From CAYNRA01 sp046296415 (lineage in GTDB: Bacteria; Bacteroidota; Bacteroidia; Cytophagales; Spirosomataceae): a stretch of DNA of 64,000 nucleotides. The number at the start of each line of letters is the position of its first letter. Within the stretch, counting starts at the first letter, position 1. This document shows positions 24,511 through 32,552 of the stretch, one piece after another. The position numbers and the translations under genes were made by a program. The stretch lies in contig JBKBLN010000001.1 of NCBI GenBank assembly GCA_046296415.1, positions 186,001 to 250,000 of the forward strand, given 5' to 3'. The notes beneath the pieces are model-generated. The model made no database searches, was not told the DNA's origin, and was given only the letters and a program-made list of their open reading frames with translations.

Positions 24511-24542
24511 AAAAAAGCCTCGCCGTCAAACGAGGCTTTTTT
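24511..24542. terminator. Terminator between gldN and the converging primase-like gene
   Basis: AAAAAGCCTCG/CGAGGCTTTTT stem, loop CCGTCAAA, with T-runs on both strands. Confidence 0.85.
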
Positions 24543-24544
24543 CG

Positions 24545-25573
24545 TTATTTACCCCTGAGCAACGCCTGATAATAATCGTGAACATCGTGATGAGGAGCGG
24601 GCAATTCTCTTCGTTCAGCGATAATGCCATCGTTTCTGAGCTTTTCCTCCAATTGTCCTCCCCCTTTTTGTCCGGATCCATCCCGGTCAAAGTAAATGGA
24701 TACCTTCACTCGTTGAAATAATTTTGCCCAGCTGGGATCATAGTGCATTGCACTGCCCGCACTCACGGCGACCTCACCAAACTGGACAGCACTCATGCAG
24801 TCAAAAGCGCCTTCCGTGATTAGTACACGAGTATTAAGCTTTAGATGATTTAAAATATCTTGATTAAACAAAGGTCGACGAATGCCTTTTAAAAACTGAT
24901 ATTTGGACGTGCCTTCGGGTGGATTTCCAATCACTCGGCCCTGAAGATAAGCGATTTTTCCATGAACATAATAGGGGATAAGAATAGGATGCCGGTAAAA
25001 AATGAAGTTGCCTCGGTCATTTACCAAGCCTGACTCGATTAGATCCCCTTGATCAAAATGATTTTTTAGGAATTGATTGGTGGCTCGATAATCTTTGACC
25101 ACAAAAAGCTTAAACTGTTTAATAATTTCGTATGAAAATCCACGGTCTTTTAGATAATTAAATGCCCGAATGGCGGAGTCTGTTGTCGGGGAGTCCAGAC
25201 AGAACTGTCGTAACGCCTCCATGATGTCTTGCGATTTGGAGGAAGCAAGCTTCAATCCTGTTGTTTTTCGGAAGGAATGTTGAATAGGCTTAGGGAGAGG
25301 CTGCCCTTGGTTCAGATAAGTTTGGGCTAATTGCTTGACCGCTGTTTTTAAATCAAGTTGATGCACCTCTGCGTAAAAATTGATTCCGTCTCCATGTTTT
25401 CCACAACCAAAACAATGGAATTCGTTTTGTGGAAATGGATAAAAAACCAAAGAAGGGGAATCATCGGGATGAAACGGACATAAAATTCGACGGTTTTGGA
25501 CGATCTTGAACCCCAAATCCTCCACGATGGTTCGGATATCAATGGACTTTAATTCTGTGAGCAAGTCTGGCAC
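24545..25573 (-). CDS. Short DnaG-like primase with CHC2 zinc finger and TOPRIM domain
   Basis: A 342-residue protein. The N-terminal CHC2 zinc finger is complete: C32, H35, C54 and C57 ('CPFHPDDSP', 'CFGCGKHGD'). A linker (about residues 90-200) leads to a TOPRIM domain with catalytic E254 ('ITEGAFD') and D296-X-D298 ('YFDRDGSG'). Chromosomal DnaG is about 600-650 residues; this protein ends just after TOPRIM and lacks the C-terminal helicase-binding domain. It is not a frameshifted dnaG: the frame is intact. Stand-alone proteins of this type occur in phage, plasmid and conjugative contexts, but no mobile-element genes are adjacent here. Role unknown; whether it is in addition to dnaG elsewhere cannot be seen. 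Confidence 0.85.
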   Translation of the reverse strand: MPDLLTELKSIDIRTIVEDLGFKIVQNRRILCPFHPDDSPSLVFYPFPQNEFHCFGCGKHGDGINFYAEVHQLDLKTAVKQLAQTYLNQGQPLPKPIQHSFRKTTGLKLASSKSQDIMEALRQFCLDSPTTDSAIRAFNYLKDRGFSYEIIKQFKLFVVKDYRATNQFLKNHFDQGDLIESGLVNDRGNFIFYRHPILIPYYVHGKIAYLQGRVIGNPPEGTSKYQFLKGIRRPLFNQDILNHLKLNTRVLITEGAFDCMSAVQFGEVAVSAGSAMHYDPSWAKLFQRVKVSIYFDRDGSGQKGGGQLEEKLRNDGIIAERRELPAPHHDVHDYYQALLRGK

Positions 25574-25736
25574 GGTTGGTCGAGGTATTTGGGTAAATGG
25601 TACGAATTTCTTGGAAAAATGGGGTTTGTCCTCTTCTTTAGCCCTGCAATATAGCCTTTCATACTAAACCCTTTCCAAAGTTGGTGAGTTTAGATGTAAG
25701 TTTACCCCAAATCAATTAGAACTAAACCTAATTTCT

Positions 25737-28316
25737 ATGAAAATTTTTCGACCCCTTTCGGTCGTAGCCCTCGCGCTGGTTGTCAGTCTCGGCGCTGAGG
25801 CACAACGAAAAAAAGAGAAAGAGTCGGAGGCAAAAGCTCCGGCGGTTGAGGCTCCCAAGCCCGCGACTCCTCCTGCTAAAAAACCTGAAGCTCCTAAAAA
25901 AGGACCGAAGTCCTTCAAAGAAGTAATTGACAGCACCGCTGTTACTCAAAAAGGGTTAATGAATGTCCACAAAGTAGCCGACAAGTGGTACTTTGAAGTA
26001 GCTGATAGTTTGTTAGGTCGTGACATCATGACCATCACTCGGTACGCCAAAACAGCTGCAGGTGCGGGTGTTTTTGGTGGAGAAGAAGTAAATCGTCAAG
26101 TGATTCGGTGGGAGATGGGCCCTTCAGATAACTTGTTCATGCGTTCGGTGACCTACGTCCTCATGTCACCAGACAGCACCAAGCCCATCGCCCAAGCGGT
26201 GAAAAACTCATCGGCTGACCCAATCGTGGCTTCTTTTGAGATTAAAGCCATTAAGAAGGAAGGAAAGAACAAGTCGTATGTGATTGAAGTAAACAGCACA
26301 TTTGATGCAGACAACCAGATCTTCTCCCTGAGCCCAATCGACAAACAGCGTTTTAACATTGCGGCCTTCCAGAAAGATCGTTCGTACATTCAGAAAATCA
26401 GTAGTTACCCCATCAATACGGAAATTCGGACGGTCAAGACCTTTTCGGTGAATCCTCCACGAATTTCATTGACCCCCGCTCCTCAAATTGGAACGTATTT
26501 CCCGGCCTCATTGGATGCAGGTGTGGTCACGATGGAGTTCAATACGTCCATGATCTTATTGCCTAAAACACCGATGCGCTCGCGGACTTTTGATGCACGC
26601 GTGGGTTATTTCGCAAATCAATATTCGGTTTTTGGTGAAGAATCACAAAAATCAGATCAAAATGTATTCGCAGTTCGTTGGCGCTTAGAACCTAAAAATG
26701 CAGCGGATGCTGAAAAACAAAAGCGTGGAGAGTTGATTGAGCCCGCCAAGCCTATTGTTTTCTACATTGATCCGGCTACCCCTGAAAAATGGAGAAAGTA
26801 CCTTAAAATGGGGGTTGATGATTGGAGTGTTGCTTTTGAAGCTGCGGGTTGGAAAAATGCCATCCGGGGTGAGTATTGGCCAGAAAATGACACGACCATG
26901 AGTTTGGAAGACGCTCGGTACTCGGTCATCCGGTATTTTGCAGCCGATATTCAGAACGCTTACGGACCGAATGTACATGACCCACGTTCTGGGGAAATCA
27001 TCGAGAGCCACATTGGTTGGTACCATAACGTGATGCGTTTATTACGTAACTGGTATATGATTCAAGCGGCTGCGGTTGATCCGGCAGCTCGTACCAAGAA
27101 TTTCAAGGATGATTTGATGGGCCAGTTGGTTCGGTTTGTATCGTCTCACGAAGTTGGCCACACCCTAGGCTTACGCCACAACATGGGAGCTAGTGCGGCT
27201 ACGCCTGTTGAAAAACTACGTGATCCAAAATTCATCGAGAAAAACGGACATACCTCTTCCATCATGGACTACGCTCGTTTCAACTACGTGGCCCAGCCTG
27301 AAGATGGGGTGAAAGACCTATTCCCTCGGATCGGAGATTACGATATTTGGGCTATCAAATGGGGATATTCCTACTTTGCAGACGCTAAAAGCGAAGCAGA
27401 TGAAAAGAAAGTCTTGAATGAATGGACCAAAGAAGCGTATAAAAACATTCGTTTGCGTTTCGGTACTGAAATCAGCCCACATGATCCACGGTATCAAACC
27501 GAAGATGTGGGTGATAACTCCATGAAGGCATCTACCTATGGAATTAAGAACTTGAAGCGGATTGTGCCGAATTTGATCGAATGGTCAAAAGAAGATGGCG
27601 AAAGCTACCAAGAATTGGATGAGTTGTACGGCAACGTGGTGGCGCAATATCGCCGCTATTTAGGTCATGTAACCAAAAACATTGGTGGAATCTACGATAC
27701 TCCGGTAACGTATGATATGAAGGAAAATCAGTTTGAAGTGACGCCAAAAGCTATCCAGAAAGAGGCCGTGACTTTCTTAAATGAGCAGTTGTTCCGGACA
27801 CCCACTTGGTTATTGGATCAGAATATCATGAATAAGATTCGTCCTGAAACAGGTGTCGAGGCAATTAAGTCGATTCAGGTATCCACGTTGAATAGCGTAC
27901 TATCCGGTGACCGCGTGGTTCGTTTGATCGAGTCGACTACATTAAACGCTTCGAATTACTCGTTGGATGAATTGATGACAGATCTTCAATCGAGTATTTT
28001 CTCTGAATTGAAAGGAAAGACGTCGATTGATGTATATCGTCGTAACTTACAAAAAGCCTATGCAGAGCGTGTGATCGCTTTGTTGGAGCCAGGGCGTGCG
28101 GTGGTGACAGCCATTCCGGTAGGCGCTACGTATGGCTTTAATCGTAAAACGGTTGAGTTGTCGCAAACAGACTTGCCATCCGTGGCTAGAGCGTACCTAG
28201 AAAAGCTTCAGGCCGATATTCAGGCGGGTATGCCTAAAATGACGGATAACTTAAGCCGGTACCACTTAAAAGACCTTCAGCGCCGGATTTCGGCTGCGTT
28301 GGATCCGAAAAAGTAA
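25737..28316 (+). CDS. Large secreted zinc metalloprotease (DUF5117/DUF5118 type)
   Basis: An 859-residue protein with signal peptide (MKIFRPLSVVALALVVSLGA) and a low-complexity Ala/Pro/Lys linker to about residue 58. The catalytic zinc site is HEVGHTLGLRHN: H471, E472, H475 and H481, an extended HExxHxxGxxH motif of the metzincin type. The surrounding pattern ('YIDPATPEKWRKYLKMGVDDWSVAFEAAGW', 'DYARFNYVAQPEDGVKDLFPRIGDYDIWAIKWGYSY') matches the zinc-dependent metalloproteases of Bacteroidota annotated with DUF5117, DUF5118 and DUF4953. It is probably periplasmic or surface-located. A role with the neighbouring T9SS genes is possible, but it lacks a typical T9SS C-terminal sorting domain. It ends with a very strong hairpin. 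Confidence 0.9.
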   Translation: MKIFRPLSVVALALVVSLGAEAQRKKEKESEAKAPAVEAPKPATPPAKKPEAPKKGPKSFKEVIDSTAVTQKGLMNVHKVADKWYFEVADSLLGRDIMTITRYAKTAAGAGVFGGEEVNRQVIRWEMGPSDNLFMRSVTYVLMSPDSTKPIAQAVKNSSADPIVASFEIKAIKKEGKNKSYVIEVNSTFDADNQIFSLSPIDKQRFNIAAFQKDRSYIQKISSYPINTEIRTVKTFSVNPPRISLTPAPQIGTYFPASLDAGVVTMEFNTSMILLPKTPMRSRTFDARVGYFANQYSVFGEESQKSDQNVFAVRWRLEPKNAADAEKQKRGELIEPAKPIVFYIDPATPEKWRKYLKMGVDDWSVAFEAAGWKNAIRGEYWPENDTTMSLEDARYSVIRYFAADIQNAYGPNVHDPRSGEIIESHIGWYHNVMRLLRNWYMIQAAAVDPAARTKNFKDDLMGQLVRFVSSHEVGHTLGLRHNMGASAATPVEKLRDPKFIEKNGHTSSIMDYARFNYVAQPEDGVKDLFPRIGDYDIWAIKWGYSYFADAKSEADEKKVLNEWTKEAYKNIRLRFGTEISPHDPRYQTEDVGDNSMKASTYGIKNLKRIVPNLIEWSKEDGESYQELDELYGNVVAQYRRYLGHVTKNIGGIYDTPVTYDMKENQFEVTPKAIQKEAVTFLNEQLFRTPTWLLDQNIMNKIRPETGVEAIKSIQVSTLNSVLSGDRVVRLIESTTLNASNYSLDELMTDLQSSIFSELKGKTSIDVYRRNLQKAYAERVIALLEPGRAVVTAIPVGATYGFNRKTVELSQTDLPSVARAYLEKLQADIQAGMPKMTDNLSRYHLKDLQRRISAALDPKK

Positions 28317-28337
28317 GTAGTCGGACCTAGTCCTATA

Positions 28338-28387
28338 CCCAAACAAAAGTGCCACGCTTCGGAAGGAGCGTGGCACTTTTGTTTGGG
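28338..28387. terminator. Very strong perfect hairpin after the metalloprotease gene
   Basis: A perfect 21-bp stem: 28338-28358 (CCCAAACAAAAGTGCC...) and 28367-28387, with an 8-base loop. Long stem, T4 tract inside the arm. It is probably the terminator of the metalloprotease gene, but is unusually long and lies at the border of the AT-rich patch. Confidence 0.65.
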
Positions 28388-28532
28388 AAATATTTGGTTT
28401 AGGCAATAAAGTATTTAATAGTAATTCATTGTATGTTCTAAAATTGCGAAGATTAAATACGTTAATTTGGAATACCGATGAAAGATTGATTTTCTAAATT
28501 AAATGACTAATACCATTAAATAATTATTTTAA

Positions 28533-28556
28533 ACTATTTTTTATAATAAAAATAGT
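28533..28556. promoter_or_regulatory. Palindromic operator candidate upstream of the XRE regulator
   Basis: Perfect 9-bp arms ACTATTTTT (28533-28541) and AAAAATAGT (28548-28556) around a TATAAT centre, 23 bp before the XRE start codon. This is a likely autoregulatory site; the TATAAT centre may also be part of a promoter. Confidence 0.45.
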
Positions 28557-28579
28557 GTTATATTGCTAAAAAGGCCATT

Positions 28580-28837
28580 ATGAAAGAAATAGGATTGAAG
28601 TTAAAGCGCATTAGGGAAATATATGGTTTGTCTCAGGAGCAAGTAGCCTTTCACTGTCAAATTAGCCAATCTGCTTATTGTAAAAAAGAAAATGGTCAAC
28701 GAATCCCTTCATTGGAGAGGTTAATTCAGTTGACCACACTATATGAAATTGATTTACAGGATTTAATTAATCTGGATTTAAGAGAAATTTCAATTTTAGC
28801 TCATCAAAAGCAAATAGAAAAACTCAGTAGAAACTAA
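28580..28837 (+). CDS. XRE-family helix-turn-helix regulator
   Basis: An 85-residue DNA-binding protein. The five-helix XRE domain is complete: 'IGLKLKRIREIYGLSQEQVAFHCQISQSAYCKKENGQRIPSLERLIQL', with the recognition helix around 'QISQSAYCKKENG'. A short C-terminal tail follows ('DLREISILAHQKQIEKLSRN'). It lies in an AT-rich patch (28388-28840) unlike its neighbours, with a perfect palindrome just upstream. It overlaps by 4 bases the end of the converging barrel gene. Its target genes are unknown, but the palindrome and the barrel genes next to it are candidates. Confidence 0.85.
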   Translation: MKEIGLKLKRIREIYGLSQEQVAFHCQISQSAYCKKENGQRIPSLERLIQLTTLYEIDLQDLINLDLREISILAHQKQIEKLSRN

Positions 28838-29547
28838 ATTGTGGGCATGTTAAGCCGAATTCCTACATTGGCTTGCAAACCACTACCTTGTGTACTAAAG
28901 ATTCCACGACCTGACAATATAGCACCTGAGGTTGGTTTGATCGTGTAGTTCACTTCCCGTTCAAATAAAGGTCCCCAACCTATATTGTAGGCATAACCAA
29001 CATAAATTCCTGTGTTTTTTTGAATGGGAAACCATATTTTGGCTCCTATTTGGCTGATTGGATTCACCGCACGAATCGCTCTCATGCTCTCCGATTTAAT
29101 CGCATTTTCCGGGCTAACACCTTCTGGATAATAGCCAATAAATGTTTTGTCTTTTGCATTGGGAACAACAAGAAACTGCTGGTTCAGGGAAACGGATACA
29201 TGTATCTTTTTCTCTTTCAAAAAAAAGCGTTCTATACCGCCTGAAAGTCCTAGAAACCAGTGGCTATTGAGGGTAGCCCCCATATCAAATCCTTCAATTA
29301 AGGTCCGACTGGCATAATTTTGGAAAAACAAACCCAAGGGAAATGAGAGATTATTCTTGGTATTCTTTATGATCTCTAACCCGATCATGGGGCGCGCTTG
29401 AGAACTATTTTGAATATTCCCATTCATACCGCTTTCTAGGGTCCGTTCCTCCCGTAACCCCACTTTTAGATCGAAAGACGTGGTCTGCGCAAAGGCACAT
29501 GGTAGGGTGATAGAAAAAAGGCTTATGAATACTAGATACCGTTGCAT
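28834..29547 (-). CDS. Putative outer-membrane barrel protein A
   Basis: A 237-residue protein with signal peptide MQRYLVFISLFSITLPCAFAQ and alternating barrel strands ('LSFPLGLFFQNYASRT', 'HWFLGLSGGIERFFLKEKKIHVSVSL', 'GIYVGYAYNIGWGPLFEREVNYTIK'). The C-terminal third aligns by eye with the next barrel protein (29847-30599): 'YAYNIGWGPLFEREVNY' versus 'YGYIIGLQTMLNREINY', so the two are probably distant paralogues. No family name can be given. Its 3' end overlaps the XRE gene end. Confidence 0.6.
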   Translation of the reverse strand: MQRYLVFISLFSITLPCAFAQTTSFDLKVGLREERTLESGMNGNIQNSSQARPMIGLEIIKNTKNNLSFPLGLFFQNYASRTLIEGFDMGATLNSHWFLGLSGGIERFFLKEKKIHVSVSLNQQFLVVPNAKDKTFIGYYPEGVSPENAIKSESMRAIRAVNPISQIGAKIWFPIQKNTGIYVGYAYNIGWGPLFEREVNYTIKPTSGAILSGRGIFSTQGSGLQANVGIRLNMPTI

Positions 29548-29846
29548 AAATTGTGAATTTTAGGAAATATTTAACCTAGGGGTGAACTGCTAAAGGATGC
29601 CTATCGTTCAAAATACTTCTTTGTGAACTAGGTATAAATATTACTGAAAAGACATTGAATTAATCAAAATTAAGGAATCAAGCAGGTATAGGACAATTCG
29701 GATGAGCTATTTTTCAATTCCTTATTTAGATGATCTTATACCTTGATTAGACACCTAGGATCTATTGAGTCTTCTGCACATTGATCCATTCGATATTGTA
29801 TGGATGCTTACCCTTCTGAAAAATACGGAGTTATTGATTTTGCCCC
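29548..29846. other. Intergenic region without recognised gene
   Basis: Between the two barrel genes, both on the minus strand. AT-rich, with no open frame of note on either strand. It should hold the promoter of barrel protein A near 29550-29640, but I cannot fit a convincing -33/-7 pair. A weak inverted repeat (ATCCAT/ATGGAT) occurs near 29783-29805. Confidence 0.5.
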
Positions 29847-30599
29847 TTACAACTTAAACTTCAAACCCACCAGCCACATGTCTCCACTACCCAGAGAAGA
29901 TTGATTGGCTTTGGACATGGGATCAAACGACCTCCTTCGGTAATTTATTTCTCTGTTGAGCATGGTTTGTAATCCGATGATGTACCCATAGCTCATAGAA
30001 AGGGCAAGATTGTTCGAGAAGGTATAAGTAGCATTTAGGCCACCCTCTAGGTTAAATCCATGTCGATTGACTAACCCCGCAGTTGAAACAACTAGGTCAG
30101 AGCTTCCTGATGCACTCGAAGGATCTTTTATTTGGAAAACGGACTTTCTGTCCGATTCAAATGCCATGAAAACCCATGAAAATCCTCCCATCAATTGAAC
30201 CTGAGTACGTCTAAATCGATGACTTGACCGAGCGAATGGATCCATGTACGCTCGAATCGGGATCGATAACCCCGAAAAAGGACGCAAAGAGGAACGATTA
30301 AGAAAGCCGAATGTATTGCTCATGTGCAAACGATTGGCATAGGTAAATCGATATAGCCCTGTTTCTAAAGTTAGCGATGGTTTGATGTGGAGCCCAACAT
30401 TCCCGCCGTAGGATACATTCCACATCCAGTCGGAAGGCACTATTTGGCCATTGGGGTCATCCAGTCGAAAAGATTCTTGACGAATCAAGGCATCTGTACC
30501 TATATACCACCTTGGACGGAAAGTTGAATCTTGGGGATTTTGACTCAAACAGGCAAAGTTTAACATGGTTGCCCAAAGGAAAAACAATGTAAATCTCAT
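29847..30599 (-). CDS. Putative outer-membrane barrel protein B
   Basis: A 250-residue protein starting at the ATG at 30599 (MRFTLFFLWATMLNFACLSQ), which gives a signal peptide; a longer open frame to 30701 is unlikely. Barrel-type strands ('WNVSYGGNVGLHIKPSLTLETGLYRFTYANRLHMS', 'VQLMGGFSWVFMAF', 'NLALSMSYGYIIGLQTMLNREINYRRR') and a C-terminal strand 'MWLVGLKFKL'. Related by eye to barrel protein A. A perfect 11-bp inverted repeat sits just upstream of the start (30605-30645), so its expression may be controlled there. Confidence 0.6.
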   Translation of the reverse strand: MRFTLFFLWATMLNFACLSQNPQDSTFRPRWYIGTDALIRQESFRLDDPNGQIVPSDWMWNVSYGGNVGLHIKPSLTLETGLYRFTYANRLHMSNTFGFLNRSSLRPFSGLSIPIRAYMDPFARSSHRFRRTQVQLMGGFSWVFMAFESDRKSVFQIKDPSSASGSSDLVVSTAGLVNRHGFNLEGGLNATYTFSNNLALSMSYGYIIGLQTMLNREINYRRRSFDPMSKANQSSLGSGDMWLVGLKFKL

Positions 30600-30604
30600 G
30601 TTTA

Positions 30605-30645
30605 AATCGTTATTTATAGTAAATTTACATCTAAAAATAACGATT
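30605..30645. promoter_or_regulatory. Perfect 11-bp inverted repeat upstream of barrel protein B
   Basis: AATCGTTATTT (30605-30615) and AAATAACGATT (30635-30645) with a 19-bp spacer, 6 bp upstream of the ATG of the barrel gene. The spacer contains GTAAATTTAC. The arm spacing (30 bp centre to centre, about three helical turns) fits cooperative binding by a dimeric regulator; the XRE protein is a candidate, though its own upstream palindrome has a different sequence. Confidence 0.45.
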
Positions 30646-30715
30646 AGTGTGTTAAATAGTTCAACCATTATACATTTCCCCAACTCCCTCCGCACACCCA
30701 ACCAAGTTGTTTTCG

Positions 30716-30723
30716 TATCTTTG
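30716..30723 (+). promoter_or_regulatory. -7 element of the HopJ-like gene
   Basis: A perfect TATCTTTG ending 14 bp before the ATG at 30738. No TTG at the right distance upstream. Confidence 0.4.
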
Positions 30724-30737
30724 GTAAAAAAAATTCC

Positions 30738-31079
30738 ATGACACTACACAGCTTCCTAGAACAACTTGCTCAAAACCCGGCACAAATTGCGTTTTCTGAT
30801 ACCATGGCCATCATTGACCAGCATTATAAGTACACCCCAACGGCGTTCACCAATGGGGAGGTACGAAATGAGGCTGGACAAAATGCGGGTTCTTGTAAGA
30901 TTTTAGCTTTTGGGCAATTACATCACCTCACCGTGGATCAGACGCTTCATTGTTTTGGTACGTATTACCGGAATGATGTATTGAAAAATCCAGAGGGAAC
31001 TGATCATGGTAATATCCGCAACTTCATGAAGACAGGATGGGAAGGTATCCAATTCGATACGTTTCCGCTATCTATGTGA
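30738..31079 (+). CDS. HopJ type III effector-family protein
   Basis: A 113-residue protein matching the HopJ family (named after a Pseudomonas syringae effector): 'FSDTMAIIDQHYKYTPTAFTNG', 'NEAGQNAGSCKILAFGQLHHLTVDQTLHCFGTYYRNDVL', 'GTDHGNIRNFMKTGWEGIQFD'. No signal peptide. The family is widespread in free-living bacteria that lack type III secretion, and the name does not imply effector activity here; the biochemical role is unknown. It converges with the lipoprotein gene with a single-base gap. Confidence 0.88.
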   Translation: MTLHSFLEQLAQNPAQIAFSDTMAIIDQHYKYTPTAFTNGEVRNEAGQNAGSCKILAFGQLHHLTVDQTLHCFGTYYRNDVLKNPEGTDHGNIRNFMKTGWEGIQFDTFPLSM

Positions 31080-31080
31080 T

Positions 31081-31782
31081 TTATTTGGGGTCCTGAAAAC
31101 GAATCGACATCGTTTGGACCTTCGGATTTAATTGCTGAGCCTCAGGTCGTGCTGAGGAATAGACTTGGTCGCCAAGCAATGCATTGGCCAATTCCTGTTC
31201 TTGATTCGAGTCGTAATCGTATCCGAGTGTGACATTAAAATAGGATTCTGGGGCAGGTTGAAGCGATCCCCCTTTCCAGTCGGAGGCTGTTCCGCCCATA
31301 TCCCAGCCGAATCCCCAGAAATCAAAGGCACGGCCATTGATTTTCTCCAATTCACGCAATGTGGTTCCAATACGCACGCCTTGGTTGGTTTTCCAGCGGG
31401 TTTGACGAACGGGCTCGCCAAATCCAATGCCCACCCAATCGGGTAATCGAAACTGATCGGGATCCTTCCAGATAATATGGGTTTCATCGGGAGTCCCTTT
31501 GTATAAAATCGTCCCAATCACCCAATCTCCTTCCATCGTGTAGATGGTATCGTGTGGGCTGACGGCATCATCCAACAGGCGGATTAGATCGACCTCCGAC
31601 ATATCGGCGGTTAAAATGCCGGCACGTTCACCGGGAACCAGTAGGAAGTCATTCTCCACGACCTCAATGGAGTCGGTATGGGCATCTTGAAAGACCTCTT
31701 CGGATTGTTTTCCAGTTTCGTTGGATTGGCAGGCCCCAAGTGTCATAGTACCAAGCCCCATCCATAGCATCCATTTTTTCAT
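31081..31782 (-). CDS. Putative lipoprotein
   Basis: A 233-residue protein with a lipoprotein signal (MKKWMLWMGLGTMTLGAC, Cys18). The mature part contains 'MSEVDLIRLLDDAVSPHDTIYTMEGDWVIGTILYKGTPDETHIIWKD', 'NQGVRIGTTLRELEKINGRAFDFWGFGWDMGGTASDW' and 'MSIRFQDPK' at the end, a shape seen in uncharacterised Bacteroidota lipoproteins. Its ATG overlaps the TAA of the pseudouridine synthase gene by one base (TAATG), so it is translationally coupled and the last gene of that operon. No function is known. Confidence 0.7.
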   Translation of the reverse strand: MKKWMLWMGLGTMTLGACQSNETGKQSEEVFQDAHTDSIEVVENDFLLVPGERAGILTADMSEVDLIRLLDDAVSPHDTIYTMEGDWVIGTILYKGTPDETHIIWKDPDQFRLPDWVGIGFGEPVRQTRWKTNQGVRIGTTLRELEKINGRAFDFWGFGWDMGGTASDWKGGSLQPAPESYFNVTLGYDYDSNQEQELANALLGDQVYSSARPEAQQLNPKVQTMSIRFQDPK

Positions 31783-32522
31783 TAGGAACTGTATTTATCG
31801 AGTGATTTTACCAAAACATCAAAGTCTTTGGGATACGGAGCCGTTTGCACTAGCGGGGTATCATCTAGTAACCGAAACGACAAGGTATGCGCGTGAAGAG
31901 CCACCCGTTTGATGAGTGGTTGCTCTTCTTCCGTTTTTTTCAAATTAAAACCCCGTTTCAATTGAGACAGGTAGATGGGGTCGCCGCCATAGGTGGGGTC
32001 ACAGACAATCGGAGCTTTCAGGCATTGCAAGTGGACCCGAATTTGGTGCATTCTTCCCGTGACAGGTAGGCATTGCACCAAGGTGTGATGACGGTAGGCT
32101 TTTAGGGTAAAAAATAACGTTTCAGCTATTTTGCCTTTGGCTCGGTCGATGCGCACGGAGGTACCATCTTTGACAGGGGCGATGGGTAAAAATACCGAAA
32201 TACTGTCCAATTCATGCACACCATTCACCACGGCATGATAGACTTTTTCCACCTCACGATTTTCGAACTGCATGGAGAGGTGGCGGTACGCCGCAGGGTT
32301 TTTCGCGATGGCCAGAACTCCGGAAGTTTCTTTGTCCAGACGATGGCACAATTGGGCATCTGGCCAATAGGCTTTGGCTAGACGTAGAATACTTTGGTGT
32401 TTATCGGTTGTTCGTTCATCCAAACTTGCCAAGTGGGGAGGCTTGTTGATGAGAATAAAATCGTCGTTTTCAAATAAAATAAGTTCTTTCAACGAAGCGA
32501 TTCTTAAAATTTTATCAGCCAT
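31782..32522 (-). CDS. RluA-family pseudouridine synthase
   Basis: A 246-residue RNA-modifying enzyme. The catalytic motif 'HRLDKETSG' carries the nucleophilic Asp63; 'PVTGRMHQIRVHL' and 'PTYGGD' are the usual second and third motifs. It lacks an S4 domain at the N-terminus, as in RluA/TruC-type enzymes. The target RNA cannot be read from sequence. It lies 30 bp after the histidine kinase gene and is coupled to the downstream lipoprotein, so it probably shares a transcript with both. Confidence 0.92.
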   Translation of the reverse strand: MADKILRIASLKELILFENDDFILINKPPHLASLDERTTDKHQSILRLAKAYWPDAQLCHRLDKETSGVLAIAKNPAAYRHLSMQFENREVEKVYHAVVNGVHELDSISVFLPIAPVKDGTSVRIDRAKGKIAETLFFTLKAYRHHTLVQCLPVTGRMHQIRVHLQCLKAPIVCDPTYGGDPIYLSQLKRGFNLKKTEEEQPLIKRVALHAHTLSFRLLDDTPLVQTAPYPKDFDVLVKSLDKYSS

Positions 32523-32552
32523 TCCAATCGGATATTTTTGTACAAAGTTAGG

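Noticed and set aside
30738..31079. HopJ-like gene as evidence of type III secretion.
   Set aside because: The family name is historical; no secretion component is present in the window.
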